This document shows, one piece after another, positions 7,266 to 16,829 of a DNA stretch of 38,677 nucleotides. Under the pieces are notes generated by a model. The model worked only from the letters and a program-made list of their open reading frames with translations. It did not search any database and was not told where the DNA came from. The translations under genes were made by a program, and so were the position numbers. Position 1 is the first letter of the stretch. Every line of letters begins with the position of its first letter. Source of the stretch: Deltaproteobacteria bacterium (GTDB lineage Bacteria > Desulfobacterota_D > UBA1144 > Nemesobacterales > CSP1-2); the NCBI GenBank assembly GCA_016187835.1, contig JACPIY010000041.1, positions 1 to 38,677 of the forward strand. Direction: 5' to 3'.

Positions 7266-10200
7266 TTAAAACAACGACATTAGCTTTGACGGCAGTTGAG
7301 CCAGGGATTGCAGGATTTTCGAGAACATATTTGATAGACTTTGCCTCGCATCATAAGTCATACTGAAAACAGTGGGAACAAGAAACAGTGTGAAGACAGT
7401 CGAGACCACAAGCCCTCCTAAGACCACACTTCCCAGCCCCCTATAGAGCTCAGAGCCGGAGCCGGGGAATAAAACAAGGGGAAGCATACCAAAAACTGTA
7501 GTTGTAGTAGTCATAAAGATCGGCCTGATGCGGCCTCTTACCGACTCGGTTATTGCGTCCTTTAGTTCCATTCCTTCATCACGAATGTAATTCAGGGACT
7601 GATGAACAATCAGAATGGCGTTATTTACGACCGTTCCAATAAGTATTATGAATCCGAGCATTGTAATGACATCGAGCGCCTGATATATAAATAGATTCAA
7701 AATAAAAAGTCCGAGAAATCCGCCTAAAGCCGCAAGCGGGATGCTAAACATAATGACAAACGGATATAGAAAACTCTCGAAGAGAGAGCACATAAGGAGG
7801 AAACAAATCGCCGCCGCAAGAAGAAAATTCCACTGAAGCACTTGTCGCGTAACAGTCAAATCGTCTGCTGTTCCTGTAAGGATGACGTTATAGGATCCCC
7901 CAAGTTCACCACTCTCGCGAAGAGGACTTATAATATCTTGTTGAATCGTATCAATTGCCGTCTCAAGCGGCATTTGCTCAGGGGGTATCACCTGAATCGC
8001 AATCGTTCTCTGTCGTTCATAGTGATTGATCTGCTCGGGTCCGGTTGCCACCTGAACATTTGCAATTGACCCAACCGTCACCATACTGCCGCTTGGAGTA
8101 TTAATCATAAGGTCTTCGATATCCTGTGTGCGGTTTGCAAATCTATCTTCCCCGCGAAGCACAAGGTCAATCTCATCGCCTTCGATTTGATAATCACTAA
8201 CCTTAGCGCCGTCAACAAGAGCATTTACCGTAAAACCTAGCTCTTCATTAGTTACGCCGACGTCGGAGGCTCTTATTCTATCAGTTGTAATCTGAACCTC
8301 CGGATTTCCTAAATCAAGACTGGGAATCGGTCGCGCCTGTGCATTTGGTATTTTTTGAATCACACCAAAGAAGGTCTTCTGCCCAAGGTCAACGAGTTTC
8401 TCTAACTCAGGGCCGGTGATTTGAATATTAATTGACCGCCCTTCACCGAAACCCCTCTGGAAAAGACTCGTTTGCGTAACAATAGCAATCATGCCAGGAA
8501 CCTTGCTAAGAATCCTCTGCATCACGGGAATCAACTCTCGTACCCTGTGCTCCTCTTTGGCGATGGCTCCCATAAACACCTGTTTTCCCCTAGCTACATA
8601 AAAAAAGTTTTCTATAGGCGGGCCATCGAGTTTTGCCGCTTCCTGAGAGCCAACCTTTGCCTCCCTATATGGTCGCAACTCTTTCTCTATTCCCTCCCCA
8701 ATTTCGGTAAATTCCTGGATGTTATATCCCGGTGGAGGAAGAAGGATTCCAAAAACAAGATTACGGTTTCCCTCGGGCAGATACTCGGTCTTGGGCATCA
8801 TCACCCAGCTAAGGAAAATGGCTCCGAATGTAAAGCCGCATACAACAACTAACCTGAGCTTTGCATCCGCTGTGATTCGTCGCACCAGATTTGTGACTCC
8901 ATCAGTGAAGCCCTGTGCAACGCTAACAAAGCCCCACAGGTTGGAAAGGGACGCTCCCTTTTTCTCCTCTGCAATCTTCAAGATTTTGGCGGAAAGGGTG
9001 GGAATTACCGTAATTGATACGATGAGACTAAGTATTACCGAGACACTTATAGCAATTGCGATGTCACGGAAAAGCTGACCCGCCTGCTCCTCAATGAATA
9101 TGACAGGAAGGAATACCGCAGCGGTTGTAAGTGTGCTCGCCAGAACTGCGCCCCACACCTCGACTGTTCCGTCATATGCCGCTCTTAAACGGGATTTCCC
9201 CATCTGCATGTGGCGATATATGTTCTCCAAGACGACGATTGAGTTGTCCACAACCATTCCTACAGCAAAGCTCATTCCTGCAAGGCTTATTACGTTTATG
9301 GTCCTGCCCAGTAAGGCCATCATAACAAAGGTGCCGACTACGCTTATAGGGATCGCGGTTGCAATAATGAGAGTGCTGCTGCCGCTTCTTAAAAAAAGCA
9401 GCAGCACGGCTATAGCAAGCAAACCTCCAATCACGAGGTTCTGTTTTACAAGATCAATCGCACTCACAATGTAGCCAGTCTCATCGTAGACGTTATATAA
9501 GGTTAAGCCCCGCTCCTTTAAAATCCCGTCGTTTAGCTCCTTCATAGCCTCACGAAGCCCGGCCATAACTTCTATCGAATTGGCTCCGCTCTCCTTAATA
9601 GCATTTATTGCAATCGCCGGTTCGCCATTTTGCCGAACAGCAAAATCGGCGTCTTTGTATCCGAGTCGAACCCTTGCGACATCTTTTATATAAACCGGAG
9701 CGCCGTTTTTTCTCGTAATCACAACATTCTCAATATCTTCAGGCGATCTGTATTCGCCGACGGTTCGCACGATATATCTGCGTTTTCCCTCATCAAAGGC
9801 ACCTCCACTGTAGTTATCGTTTTCTTTATCAACTGCCTGCGCCATTTCGAGAATAGTGATACCACGCGCCGCAAGGGCATTTGGGTCGACAATCACCTGC
9901 ATTTCCCTTTCCCGCCCCCCAAAAACATTGGAGGAACCAACTCCAGGCACACGCTCAAACCTGGGTTTTATAGAATCATCCGCAAAGTCGTAGAACTTAT
10001 TGATGTCAATATCGTTTCCCGGAATTGGTTTTAATATAAACCAGGCCAAAGCGCCCCCGCGGGTATCAACACTGCTTATAACCGGCCTATCGGCTTCGGC
10101 AGGATACTCCCTTACCTGATTAAGTTTGTTTGACACGTCGACAAGCGCTGCATCAACATCGGTTCCTACTCCGAACTCAAGAATAACGCTACCACTCCCG

Positions 10201-10457
10201 TCAAGGCTTTCGCTATTCATCTCCACCAGACCTTCAACAGTCTTTAACTCATCTTCCTGGTCGCGGACAACCTCGGATTCCACCTCCTTGGGGCTTCCTC
10301 CACGCCAGGTGGTGCCTACTGTAATTCTGGGTTTTTCTACGTCGGGTGTAAGCTGAATCGGTATCTTATAAAGGGATATAATCCCAAACATTAATACTAA
10401 TATCACCCCAACCGCCACGCTTACAGGCTTCTTAATTGATGTGTCAATTAGTTTCAT
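7266..10457 (-). CDS. RND-family efflux pump, inner-membrane transporter (HAE1-like)
   Basis: Proton-driven resistance-nodulation-division exporter of 1,063 residues, the usual size, with 12 predicted helices and two large periplasmic loops. The N-terminus (SIKKPVSVAVGVILVLMFG) is helix 1. Helix 4 carries GMVVDNSIVVLENI, with D404 as the proton-relay acid and Asn replacing the second Asp seen in AcrB. The second half repeats the layout, with GTVVNNAILIVHQ and FMTTTTTVFGMLPL. It follows the adaptor gene at 10605-11693 in one transcription unit, and would join that adaptor and an outer-membrane channel such as the TolC homolog at 17123. Substrate unknown (drugs, bile-like compounds or lipids). 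The start at 10457 has TGAGGA upstream. Confidence 0.93.
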   Translation of the reverse strand: MKLIDTSIKKPVSVAVGVILVLMFGIISLYKIPIQLTPDVEKPRITVGTTWRGGSPKEVESEVVRDQEDELKTVEGLVEMNSESLDGSGSVILEFGVGTDVDAALVDVSNKLNQVREYPAEADRPVISSVDTRGGALAWFILKPIPGNDIDINKFYDFADDSIKPRFERVPGVGSSNVFGGREREMQVIVDPNALAARGITILEMAQAVDKENDNYSGGAFDEGKRRYIVRTVGEYRSPEDIENVVITRKNGAPVYIKDVARVRLGYKDADFAVRQNGEPAIAINAIKESGANSIEVMAGLREAMKELNDGILKERGLTLYNVYDETGYIVSAIDLVKQNLVIGGLLAIAVLLLFLRSGSSTLIIATAIPISVVGTFVMMALLGRTINVISLAGMSFAVGMVVDNSIVVLENIYRHMQMGKSRLRAAYDGTVEVWGAVLASTLTTAAVFLPVIFIEEQAGQLFRDIAIAISVSVILSLIVSITVIPTLSAKILKIAEEKKGASLSNLWGFVSVAQGFTDGVTNLVRRITADAKLRLVVVCGFTFGAIFLSWVMMPKTEYLPEGNRNLVFGILLPPPGYNIQEFTEIGEGIEKELRPYREAKVGSQEAAKLDGPPIENFFYVARGKQVFMGAIAKEEHRVRELIPVMQRILSKVPGMIAIVTQTSLFQRGFGEGRSINIQITGPELEKLVDLGQKTFFGVIQKIPNAQARPIPSLDLGNPEVQITTDRIRASDVGVTNEELGFTVNALVDGAKVSDYQIEGDEIDLVLRGEDRFANRTQDIEDLMINTPSGSMVTVGSIANVQVATGPEQINHYERQRTIAIQVIPPEQMPLETAIDTIQQDIISPLRESGELGGSYNVILTGTADDLTVTRQVLQWNFLLAAAICFLLMCSLFESFLYPFVIMFSIPLAALGGFLGLFILNLFIYQALDVITMLGFIILIGTVVNNAILIVHQSLNYIRDEGMELKDAITESVRGRIRPIFMTTTTTVFGMLPLVLFPGSGSELYRGLGSVVLGGLVVSTVFTLFLVPTVFSMTYDARQSLSNMFSKILQSLAQLPSKLMSLF

Positions 10458-10510
10458 GTGACCGAGTCCTCAAGATTTACCTACATGATGAACATGAATC
10501 TGTACGGATA

Positions 10511-10605
10511 AAATGATGCATGATGCATGATTCATGATGCACGATTTATCTTCTATCTTCTATCCTGCATCCTGCATTTTGCATCATGTATCCCGGATCC
10601 TGCAT
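10511..10605. repeat. Iterated GATGCAT inverted repeat between adaptor and pump genes
   Basis: The left part repeats ATGATGCATG and variants three times (10512-10543). The right part contains CCTGCATCCTGCATTTTGCA and CATCATGTATCC (10564-10592), roughly the reverse complement of the left. TATCTTCTATCTTCTATCCT lies between. The whole can fold into a long imperfect stem in the mRNA between two genes of one operon. Confidence 0.75.
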
Positions 10606-11693
10606 TAACTTTCCTTCTGCACGCCGTCCTGGTTTACTATTTTAACCGGCTGGCCCGGTCTAAGTCTTTCATTTCCTCGGATAACTACAAGCTGCCCAGT
10701 TTCTACCGGACCTATAACCTCTATAAGATCTTTATAGGCCATCCCCGTGCTGACTGGCATAGGTTGAGCCGTTCCGTTGTTTACGACGTACAAAAATTTG
10801 CTGTTATTGTTCTCCACAATAGCATCTTTTGGAACGAGTTTTACGAGAGTTGGCTCACCAATTAAAAACGACACACGGGCAACCATTCCGCTTTTAATAA
10901 TATGGTCTTTATTCTCAATCTCGACTTTTACTGGAAAAGTTCGAGCCTCTCTATCGGCTTGTGGAACAATCGAAGTAACCCTTCCATCAACCGCTACCCC
11001 AGGCAAGGCATCCAAATTTAGGATTACTTTCTCGTTTATTTTGACCTGGCTTATATAACGCTCAGGAAGGTCAACTTTAATCTCAACTGTATCCATATCA
11101 ATAAGCTCCACTATTGGCCCTCCTTCGGCAACCCACTGCCCTACTTCGGTGTATTCACGAGTTACAAAGCCATTAAACGGTGCTAAGATTTTCGACCTGG
11201 CAAGATTGTATTCGTACCTGTCTATCTGAGCTTGAAGCTGGGACATTCTTGCAGACCAAGCATTTCTCTCCGATTCCATATCCTGAAGCTGTTGATCCGA
11301 GGCCACCCCTTTATGATGCAGTTGTTGAAAACGAGTAAAGTTTTTACGTGCAAGCTCAAAACGCGCCAACGCCTCACTTTTTGTGGCTTTTGCCTCGCGG
11401 AGTGTTATGAGAAGAGGCTTTATCTGGAACTCAGCAAGCTCGTCCCCTTTTCTAACATAGTCACCTTCCTGGGCGGGAAATTTCTCGACAAGTCCGGCTA
11501 TCTCGCTCGCTATAACACTCCTTGTGTTCGGTTCAGCAGCGCCGACCAATGTAACGGGTTTCTGAACCTTTTGCTCCTCCACTTTTGACACAACTACCGG
11601 GGCGGGAGGAGGAGCCTGAGCCTCAGCTGAGGAAATTATCAAAGATCCCAATCCAAAATGGATTACCATAAAAATTATTTTCTTTGACTTCAT
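10605..11693 (-). CDS. RND efflux periplasmic adaptor (membrane fusion protein)
   Basis: A 362-residue HlyD/AcrA-type adaptor linking the RND pump encoded next to it with an outer-membrane channel. The signal peptide is MKSKKIIFMVIHFGLGSLII, ending near AEAQA. It is followed by a lipoyl-like half (SEIAGLVEKFPAQEGDYVRK), a coiled-coil hairpin (about 95-165, rich in A, E, Q and R), and the second lipoyl half (SKILAPFNGFVTREYTEVGQ) with the beta-barrel domain after it. There is no lipobox, so it is probably anchored by its signal segment or soluble in the periplasm. AGAGG is near the ATG. A 147-bp spacer containing a repeat separates it from the pump gene. Confidence 0.93.
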   Translation of the reverse strand: MKSKKIIFMVIHFGLGSLIISSAEAQAPPPAPVVVSKVEEQKVQKPVTLVGAAEPNTRSVIASEIAGLVEKFPAQEGDYVRKGDELAEFQIKPLLITLREAKATKSEALARFELARKNFTRFQQLHHKGVASDQQLQDMESERNAWSARMSQLQAQIDRYEYNLARSKILAPFNGFVTREYTEVGQWVAEGGPIVELIDMDTVEIKVDLPERYISQVKINEKVILNLDALPGVAVDGRVTSIVPQADREARTFPVKVEIENKDHIIKSGMVARVSFLIGEPTLVKLVPKDAIVENNNSKFLYVVNNGTAQPMPVSTGMAYKDLIEVIGPVETGQLVVIRGNERLRPGQPVKIVNQDGVQKES

Positions 11694-12067
11694 ATCTAAG
11701 CCTCTATTATAGATATACTTTATTTCATGTTTAGTACAAGAAATTAAAGAGTACTTTACAAATTCATAAGCTTCAATTAACCCGTTCTAGTAGTCCTCCA
11801 ATCGAACCCAATTTATCGTGTGCCAATTTATACAGTTTCCACAGTGTATTTCTATACAGTTAGGTGTGTTTTCATCTTTTTTGAGTAGCTCTCTTAGTTA
11901 TAACCTCCTACAAAAATTAAAAAATTAAGAGTATCAAATCTACATTGGTATAAAGATTGCAGGAATAAATACATAATGCACTAAAATCACAGCAAGTCTG
12001 AACCATCTTACTTTTCCGATATTAGCTCCATAATATCTTTACTCTTTGCTCATAGGAGGAGGTTTTT
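11694..12067. other. AT-rich divergent intergenic region
   Basis: About 370 bp between the RND operon (minus) and a small plus-strand gene. It must hold promoters for both, but I see no convincing operator and no copy of the GTAAGTAATTACTTAC box found near tetR. No gene or strong hairpin is visible. Confidence 0.5.
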
Positions 12068-12268
12068 ATGACGAGGGGATACAAGCTGCGCATTATTAGA
12101 AGACACAGGCGACAGAGGAAGTTTCGAAAGCTGTTATTTACGACAGTTATTATAGTTGGCATTGCCATTGGTGCAATAATTCCATCAATATCAACCAATC
12201 TTTCAGATATAAACAGACCTGCACAGACTTCACATCAACCAATAACAACAAACAATGGAGAGGGATAG
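12068..12268 (+). CDS. Small basic single-pass membrane protein, unknown function
   Basis: 66 residues with a very strong ribosome site (AGGAGGAGG) before the ATG, which argues that it is real despite its size. The first 25 residues are highly basic (RIIRRHRRQRKFRK), followed by one hydrophobic helix (LLFTTVIIVGIAIGAIIPSI) and a polar Ser/Thr/Asn/Gln tail. The positive-inside rule predicts the N-terminus in the cytoplasm and the tail outside. It lies between the RND operon and tetR, so a link to the efflux genes is possible but unproven. I do not recognise a family. Confidence 0.65.
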   Translation: MTRGYKLRIIRRHRRQRKFRKLLFTTVIIVGIAIGAIIPSISTNLSDINRPAQTSHQPITTNNGEG

Positions 12269-12538
12269 CAATCACTCTGATGTCCGTTGAAAGAAAAAAT
12301 TGAGGAGTTTAGTTTCCCTCTAATTACCCAACGCGTTCTCCAATCTCCGCGTCTCTCCTTATACAGACTCTTTACTTGAGAACGCTTTCTCAATTTGACT
12401 GAAAAGACTATGCAATAATGTACCTACCATGCAAAATCACTTACTTTTTTTCAATGCGGAAATTTCCCATAACAAGTAACAGAAATTTATTCCCCACTTT
12501 AGTTTTTCTCGAAGAGACGCTGCCCTCATTGTTGCTTC

Positions 12539-13153
12539 TCAGGCACCTTTTATTCCATCAAAAAAAATCTTTACAAAGGTCTCAACAACCTCCTCTTTCT
12601 CGAGTTTCCTCCTCTTCTTTTCGCCGAAAAGCTCCTGGACTATTATGTAATTTATAACCATTCCCATAAACGCCCGTGATGCAATAAATGGATTTATTTC
12701 TTTAAAAGCTTTCTCCGAAATTCGTTGCTCAATATAGTCTGATAGAAGCATATTGATATATTCTACATAAGTATCGAAAAACATGTCGGAGAGTTCATGT
12801 CCTTCCAGCGCGCTGAAATAAAGGAGTCGCATGAAAGTCGGGTCCTTTTCCACACAGTCAAACATCCTCAAAGCAATTGACCTGAAAATCAGCCAGTCGT
12901 TCCTGGTTTTTTTAAACATCTCAATTGGAACCTCAATCCCGGGTTCTTCTTCGATTTTTTTTTCAATAATCGCGCCGTAAAGGTCTCTCTTTGTAGAGAA
13001 ATAACGGAATATCAATGCTTCGTTCACACCTGCTTCCTCAGCAATCTCCTTTGTAGTAGTTCCGTTAAATCCCTTTTCCGAGAAAAGCTTAATTGCAGTC
13101 TCCAGGAGTTTATCTCTTGTGCTTATTTTTACCTTTTCTTTTTGAATTGACAT
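12539..13153 (-). CDS. TetR-family transcriptional repressor
   Basis: About 204 residues. The N-terminal TetR helix-turn-helix shows LLETAIKLFSEKGFNGTTTK, then EIAEEAGVNEALIFRYFSTK and RDLYGAI. The C-terminal helical domain is variable and would bind a ligand. The ATG at 13153 (MSIQKEK) is chosen because its decayed second copy at 16949 starts in the same place; an in-frame GTG at 13165 is an alternative. A 16-bp perfect palindrome lies 22-37 bp upstream and again in front of tolC, so it probably represses itself and the MacAB/TolC genes. The gene lies downstream of the exporter cassette on the same strand. Confidence 0.93.
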   Translation of the reverse strand: MSIQKEKVKISTRDKLLETAIKLFSEKGFNGTTTKEIAEEAGVNEALIFRYFSTKRDLYGAIIEKKIEEEPGIEVPIEMFKKTRNDWLIFRSIALRMFDCVEKDPTFMRLLYFSALEGHELSDMFFDTYVEYINMLLSDYIEQRISEKAFKEINPFIASRAFMGMVINYIIVQELFGEKKRRKLEKEEVVETFVKIFFDGIKGA

Positions 13154-13345
13154 TTTTTTGGTCACTGTAATATGGTAAGTAATTACTTACTTAGCAAGTT
13201 ACCACCTGCCGGGCAGAATGTCAAGGATGAAATCGTTCAAGTGAAATCGTTCAAGTTGCATCAACAAAACAAAAATTAAAATATCAAAAAAGGTGTTTGC
13301 TTAGAAATTATATTTCTAACAGGAGGCATCAAACTATATTTGTCG
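13035..13345. repeat. Direct repeat copy 1: tetR 5' end, operator, tolC leader remnant
   Basis: Aligns along its length with 16834-17130. Shared blocks include CAATCTCCTTTGTAGTA, GTGCTTATTTTTA, the operator palindrome with TTAGCAAG after it, ACCACCT, GAATGTCAAGG and AACAGGAGGCA. In this copy the tetR part is intact. The tolC leader is kept up to its ribosome site (AACAGGAGGCA at 13318-13328), but the tolC start codon and the gene are gone. Confidence 0.85.
13175..13190. promoter_or_regulatory. Putative TetR operator, copy 1
   Basis: The perfect 16-bp palindrome GTAAGTAATTACTTAC lies just upstream of the tetR start. The same 16 bases plus the following TTAGCAAG recur at 16972-16995 before tolC. 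The palindrome stays perfect while the flanks have diverged, which suggests it is the repressor binding site. Confidence 0.75.
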
Positions 13346-13367
13346 CATTTCATTACATCTTCGGGAC

Positions 13368-14705
13368 TCATTCATGTCTAAGCGCCTCGATCGGATCAAG
13401 GTTGGATGCTTTGTTCGCAGGATAAAACCCAAAAAAGATTCCAACAACCGCTGCGAATATAAACGAAAGAATGATAGATTCTACCGAAATCAAAGTGGGC
13501 CAGCCTGCAGATACTGATAAAATCTTGGAGCTGAGAATCCCAATAAAAATCCCAATAAACCCTCCTATCAAACTCAGAGTCAAAGTTTCAATCAAAAACT
13601 GCAGCAGTATGTCTTTTCTCTTTGCACCAACAGCCATTCTGATTCCAATCTCTCTGGTTCTTTCCGTGACAGAAACGAGCATTATGTTCATAATTCCCAC
13701 ACCTCCGACTATGAGTGAAATAGAAGCTATACTGAGAAGAAGGGTTGTCATTGTTTTAGTCGTGCTCTGTGCAGCCTCAGCGATATCTTCTAAGGACCTA
13801 ATCGTGAAATCATCTTCCTCCCCGGGTTGAAGCCTGTGACGAGTCCTGAGAATTTCCCTTATTTGCTCGGTAGCCTCTTGGATCGCTTCTTCACTCACAG
13901 CAGAAACTTGAATGCCTTCTACTCTCCCAGGTAGTTTTGTTGACTGACTCACTGACTGAGTTTCAGATTGACTTCCTGATTGAACTCCCGATCGAACACC
14001 TGATTGAACCGCCATATTTCCTCCCCTTCCAGGAAGTTGCGCTCCAAAAACCTTTCTCTCTGCTGTTGTAAACGGAATAAGTATGACATCGTCCTGGTCA
14101 GTCCCGAAGGAATTCTGGCCTTTTGGGCTCAATACACCGATAACCGTGAAGGGTGAGCTTTTGATGCGAATCACCTGACCTACAGGGTTATCACCGGGGA
14201 AGAATAGATTTTTGACAATCGTTCTTCCGATAACCGCAACATTGGCTGCGCTGTCTAAATCAGGCTTTGTAAAAAATGAGCCCATATCCGGACCCCAATC
14301 ACGTATAATTATAAATTCGGGAGTGACTCCGTATATCGCGGTGCTCCAGTTCTGGTTTCGGTAGATTACCTGCGAAACATTGCGTATTGAGTAGGTTACC
14401 GCTTCTACGGATGAGGCCTGTTTTCCAATCGCCTTGGCATCGTCAACCGTGAGTGTTTGAGCTGTACCTCCTCCCGCTCTAACCCCACCCTGGGTAGTGG
14501 TTCCAGGAAATATAAGAATCATGTTGGTGCCAAGACTCTGAATCTGAGTCTGAACAGAGCTGCTTGCACCTTGACCAATGCTTACCATTGCAATCACCGC
14601 ACCGACTCCAATAATCACACCGAGCATGGTAAGCAAAGAGCGCATCTTATTTCTTCTCAGTTCTGTAAGAGCGAGCCCAATTGCCATAGAGATCAAGGTA
14701 ATCAT
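13368..14705 (-). CDS. MacB/FtsX-type ABC transporter permease
   Basis: A 445-residue permease of a split MacAB (YknXYZ-like) exporter. Helix 1 follows ALTELRRNKMRSLLTMLGV. A large periplasmic MacB core domain follows (about 45-310), then three helices ending near 430 (for example SISLIVGGVGIMNIMLVSV, with the conserved ERTREIGIRMAVGAK). The C-terminus PANKASNLDPIEALRHE is typical. Unlike E. coli MacB there is no fused ATPase; that gene is at 16038-16739. An odd Ser/Gln-rich, internally repeated stretch at 232-256 interrupts the periplasmic domain. The adaptor gene ends 15 bp upstream, so they are co-transcribed. The ribosome site is weak (TAGG). Confidence 0.93.
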   Translation of the reverse strand: MITLISMAIGLALTELRRNKMRSLLTMLGVIIGVGAVIAMVSIGQGASSSVQTQIQSLGTNMILIFPGTTTQGGVRAGGGTAQTLTVDDAKAIGKQASSVEAVTYSIRNVSQVIYRNQNWSTAIYGVTPEFIIIRDWGPDMGSFFTKPDLDSAANVAVIGRTIVKNLFFPGDNPVGQVIRIKSSPFTVIGVLSPKGQNSFGTDQDDVILIPFTTAERKVFGAQLPGRGGNMAVQSGVRSGVQSGSQSETQSVSQSTKLPGRVEGIQVSAVSEEAIQEATEQIREILRTRHRLQPGEEDDFTIRSLEDIAEAAQSTTKTMTTLLLSIASISLIVGGVGIMNIMLVSVTERTREIGIRMAVGAKRKDILLQFLIETLTLSLIGGFIGIFIGILSSKILSVSAGWPTLISVESIILSFIFAAVVGIFFGFYPANKASNLDPIEALRHE

Positions 14706-14720
14706 CTTTAACCTACTATC

Positions 14721-15986
14721 TTAAAAACCGATTCTCCTTGGTATTCTTCCGCTAGATGATGAACGATCTTCTTTTGATATAACCCCTATAATTACCCGGT
14801 CTCCTTCCTTCAGGTTCCCATCTGTGAGCTCTGTGAAGTTCCAATCCGCAATCCCTATCTTTACAGGTACGGCAACAGCCTTTCCTTTTCCAGACAGGAT
14901 CCATACATTGGTGCTACTCTCCTTTCCACTTTCTTCCGTAGATCCTCTATAAGCAGCCACCGTCCCGTAGCTCGATATTTCTTTCTCCCCATCGAGCTCA
15001 GGACGAAAACGAAAAGCGGGGTTAGGAATCTTTAAGACGTTGTTCTTGTAGGCTGTTAAAATAGATATATTAGCGGTCATGCCCGGTTTCAGCTTCAAAT
15101 CTGGATTCTTAAGGTCAATCATTGCATCATAAGTAACAACATTCTGAAGGGTGACAGGATTATTTCTTACTTGGGTTACCTCGCCGGTAAATCTGCTACC
15201 TGGATACGCATCTACTGTAAAAGTTGCTTTCTGTCCAACTTTTACTCTTCCAATATCGGCTTCCACGATGCTTGCATCTAGCTGCATCATCGTTAAATCC
15301 TCAGCAATTACAAAAAGAGTAGGCGCTTGAAGACTTGCTGAAACTGTTTGTCCCACATCTACATCCCTTGATATTACAATTCCATCAACAGGGGAAATAA
15401 TCCTGGTGTGGCTTAAATCCAATTCTGCGGATTGTAGGTCTGCTTTTGCCTTTTCTACCTGAGCGATAGCGTTTTCATAAGAAGCCTCATCGGCTTTTAC
15501 CTGTGCAACCGCAGAATCAAAACCGGTCTGAGCCACATCCCTATCATTCTCGGAGACAATTCCCTTCTTGAAGAGTTCATCCGTTCGTTTCAAATTTCTT
15601 TTTACTTGCTCCAAATTTACTTTATCTTTCTCTATATTTGCCCGGGCTGTTGTCACAGCGGCTTTTGCGGCGCTGAGGCTGGCTTTTGAGCTATCCACCT
15701 TCGCCTGAAACGGGTCGGGGTCTATTTGTGCAACAATCTGCCCTTTTTTAACCTGGGAATTAAAATCCGCATAAAGGGTTTTAATTCCTCCCGTTACCTG
15801 ACTCCCCACCTGCACTGTTGTAATAGCACTGAGAGTGCCAGTAGCTGTCACAACGTCAGATATGTCGCCCATTACGACTTGCGCTGTAATGTACTTCTCT
15901 TTGCCTTCTCTATTTCTTAGATAGATGAGACCGATTAATAAAAGAGCTAATACTACTATTACTGCGTATAGCTTCCTCTTGTTCAT
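14721..15986 (-). CDS. MacA-like periplasmic adaptor of the ABC exporter
   Basis: A 421-residue membrane fusion protein with one N-terminal transmembrane anchor (LYAVIVVLALLLIGLIYL). The domains in order are: lipoyl half-motif (VVTATGTLSAITTVQVGSQV), a long alpha-helical hairpin (about 85-185, rich in A, K and D), the second lipoyl half (RIISPVDGIVISRDVDVGQT), a beta-barrel domain, and a membrane-proximal domain. It bridges the MacB permease and a TolC channel, and the pump could export macrolides, peptides or lipids. It lies between the ATPase and permease genes on the same strand. AGAGG is correctly spaced before the ATG at 15986. Confidence 0.93.
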   Translation of the reverse strand: MNKRKLYAVIVVLALLLIGLIYLRNREGKEKYITAQVVMGDISDVVTATGTLSAITTVQVGSQVTGGIKTLYADFNSQVKKGQIVAQIDPDPFQAKVDSSKASLSAAKAAVTTARANIEKDKVNLEQVKRNLKRTDELFKKGIVSENDRDVAQTGFDSAVAQVKADEASYENAIAQVEKAKADLQSAELDLSHTRIISPVDGIVISRDVDVGQTVSASLQAPTLFVIAEDLTMMQLDASIVEADIGRVKVGQKATFTVDAYPGSRFTGEVTQVRNNPVTLQNVVTYDAMIDLKNPDLKLKPGMTANISILTAYKNNVLKIPNPAFRFRPELDGEKEISSYGTVAAYRGSTEESGKESSTNVWILSGKGKAVAVPVKIGIADWNFTELTDGNLKEGDRVIIGVISKEDRSSSSGRIPRRIGF

Positions 15987-16037
15987 GGATTACCTCTAAG
16001 GGTATTTAGCAGCTTAAAAGAGCTGATCAATCACTTC

Positions 16038-16739
16038 TTATATAGCCTTTTGAACTTCGCCATCCTCTAGGACTTCCCCATCTCTAAACAAAACTACCCT
16101 TTCGGCATAAACGGCAATCTCCCTGTCATGCGTAACAATTATGATTGTTTTTCCTTGCTTGTTCAGCATCTTAAAGACTTCCATTAGCTCTAAGCTCGTA
16201 TTGGTATCAAGATTTCCGGTGGGTTCATCCGCTTGGATTATGCTCGGCTCATTTATAATTGCCCTTGCTATTGCCACCCTCTGTTGCTGTCCGCCTGAGA
16301 GCTGGGATGGATAGTGTTTTTCCCTACCTTCAAGTCCAAGTAACGCTAGCACTTCTTTTGCTCGTCTCGCTCTTTTACTAGATGGAGTGCCATTGTAAAT
16401 TAGAGGAAGCTCTACGTTTTCGAGTGCTGTAGATCTTTGGAGAAGATTGAAGTTTTGAAAGACAAACCCAATTTTTTTGTTTCTGATTTCCGCAAGCTCG
16501 TCTTTGTCGAGCAACGAAACATCGCTTCCTTCAAGAAAGTACTTCCCGCTAGTTGGTTTATCCAGGCATCCTACTATATTCATAAAGGTGCTCTTTCCAG
16601 AGCCCGAAGGACCCATCACAGAAAGGAACTCTCCCCTTTTGATCTTGAGCGATATTCCTCTTAGAGCATGAACATCTACGTCACCCATTTTATAAATCTT
16701 ATGTACTTCTTCTACCGCGATAATTTCGGTGGATTCCAT
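16038..16739 (-). CDS. ABC transporter ATPase of MacB/LolD type
   Basis: 233 residues, the first gene of the minus-strand exporter cassette. The Walker A is GPSGSGKS (43-50), Q-loop Q95, ABC signature LSGGQQQR (147-154), Walker B with D171-E172 (IIQADEPTG), and the switch His204 in IVTHD. The early sequence ([20 protein letters not shown]) is typical of the LolD/MacB/FtsE subgroup. It powers the separate permease encoded two genes downstream. The gap to the adaptor gene is 51 bp. GAAGGG precedes the ATG. LolD for lipoprotein release is an alternative, but the adjacent adaptor and MacB-like permease favour a MacAB exporter. Confidence 0.95.
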   Translation of the reverse strand: MESTEIIAVEEVHKIYKMGDVDVHALRGISLKIKRGEFLSVMGPSGSGKSTFMNIVGCLDKPTSGKYFLEGSDVSLLDKDELAEIRNKKIGFVFQNFNLLQRSTALENVELPLIYNGTPSSKRARRAKEVLALLGLEGREKHYPSQLSGGQQQRVAIARAIINEPSIIQADEPTGNLDTNTSLELMEVFKMLNKQGKTIIIVTHDREIAVYAERVVLFRDGEVLEDGEVQKAI

Positions 16740-16829
16740 GTGACCCTTCGCTACTGCATTTGTTGCAGCTTCCTAAATATTTTAATACTTTTACTCCAAG
16801 AAGAAAGCTTTTAGCTAAAGCTTTAACTA

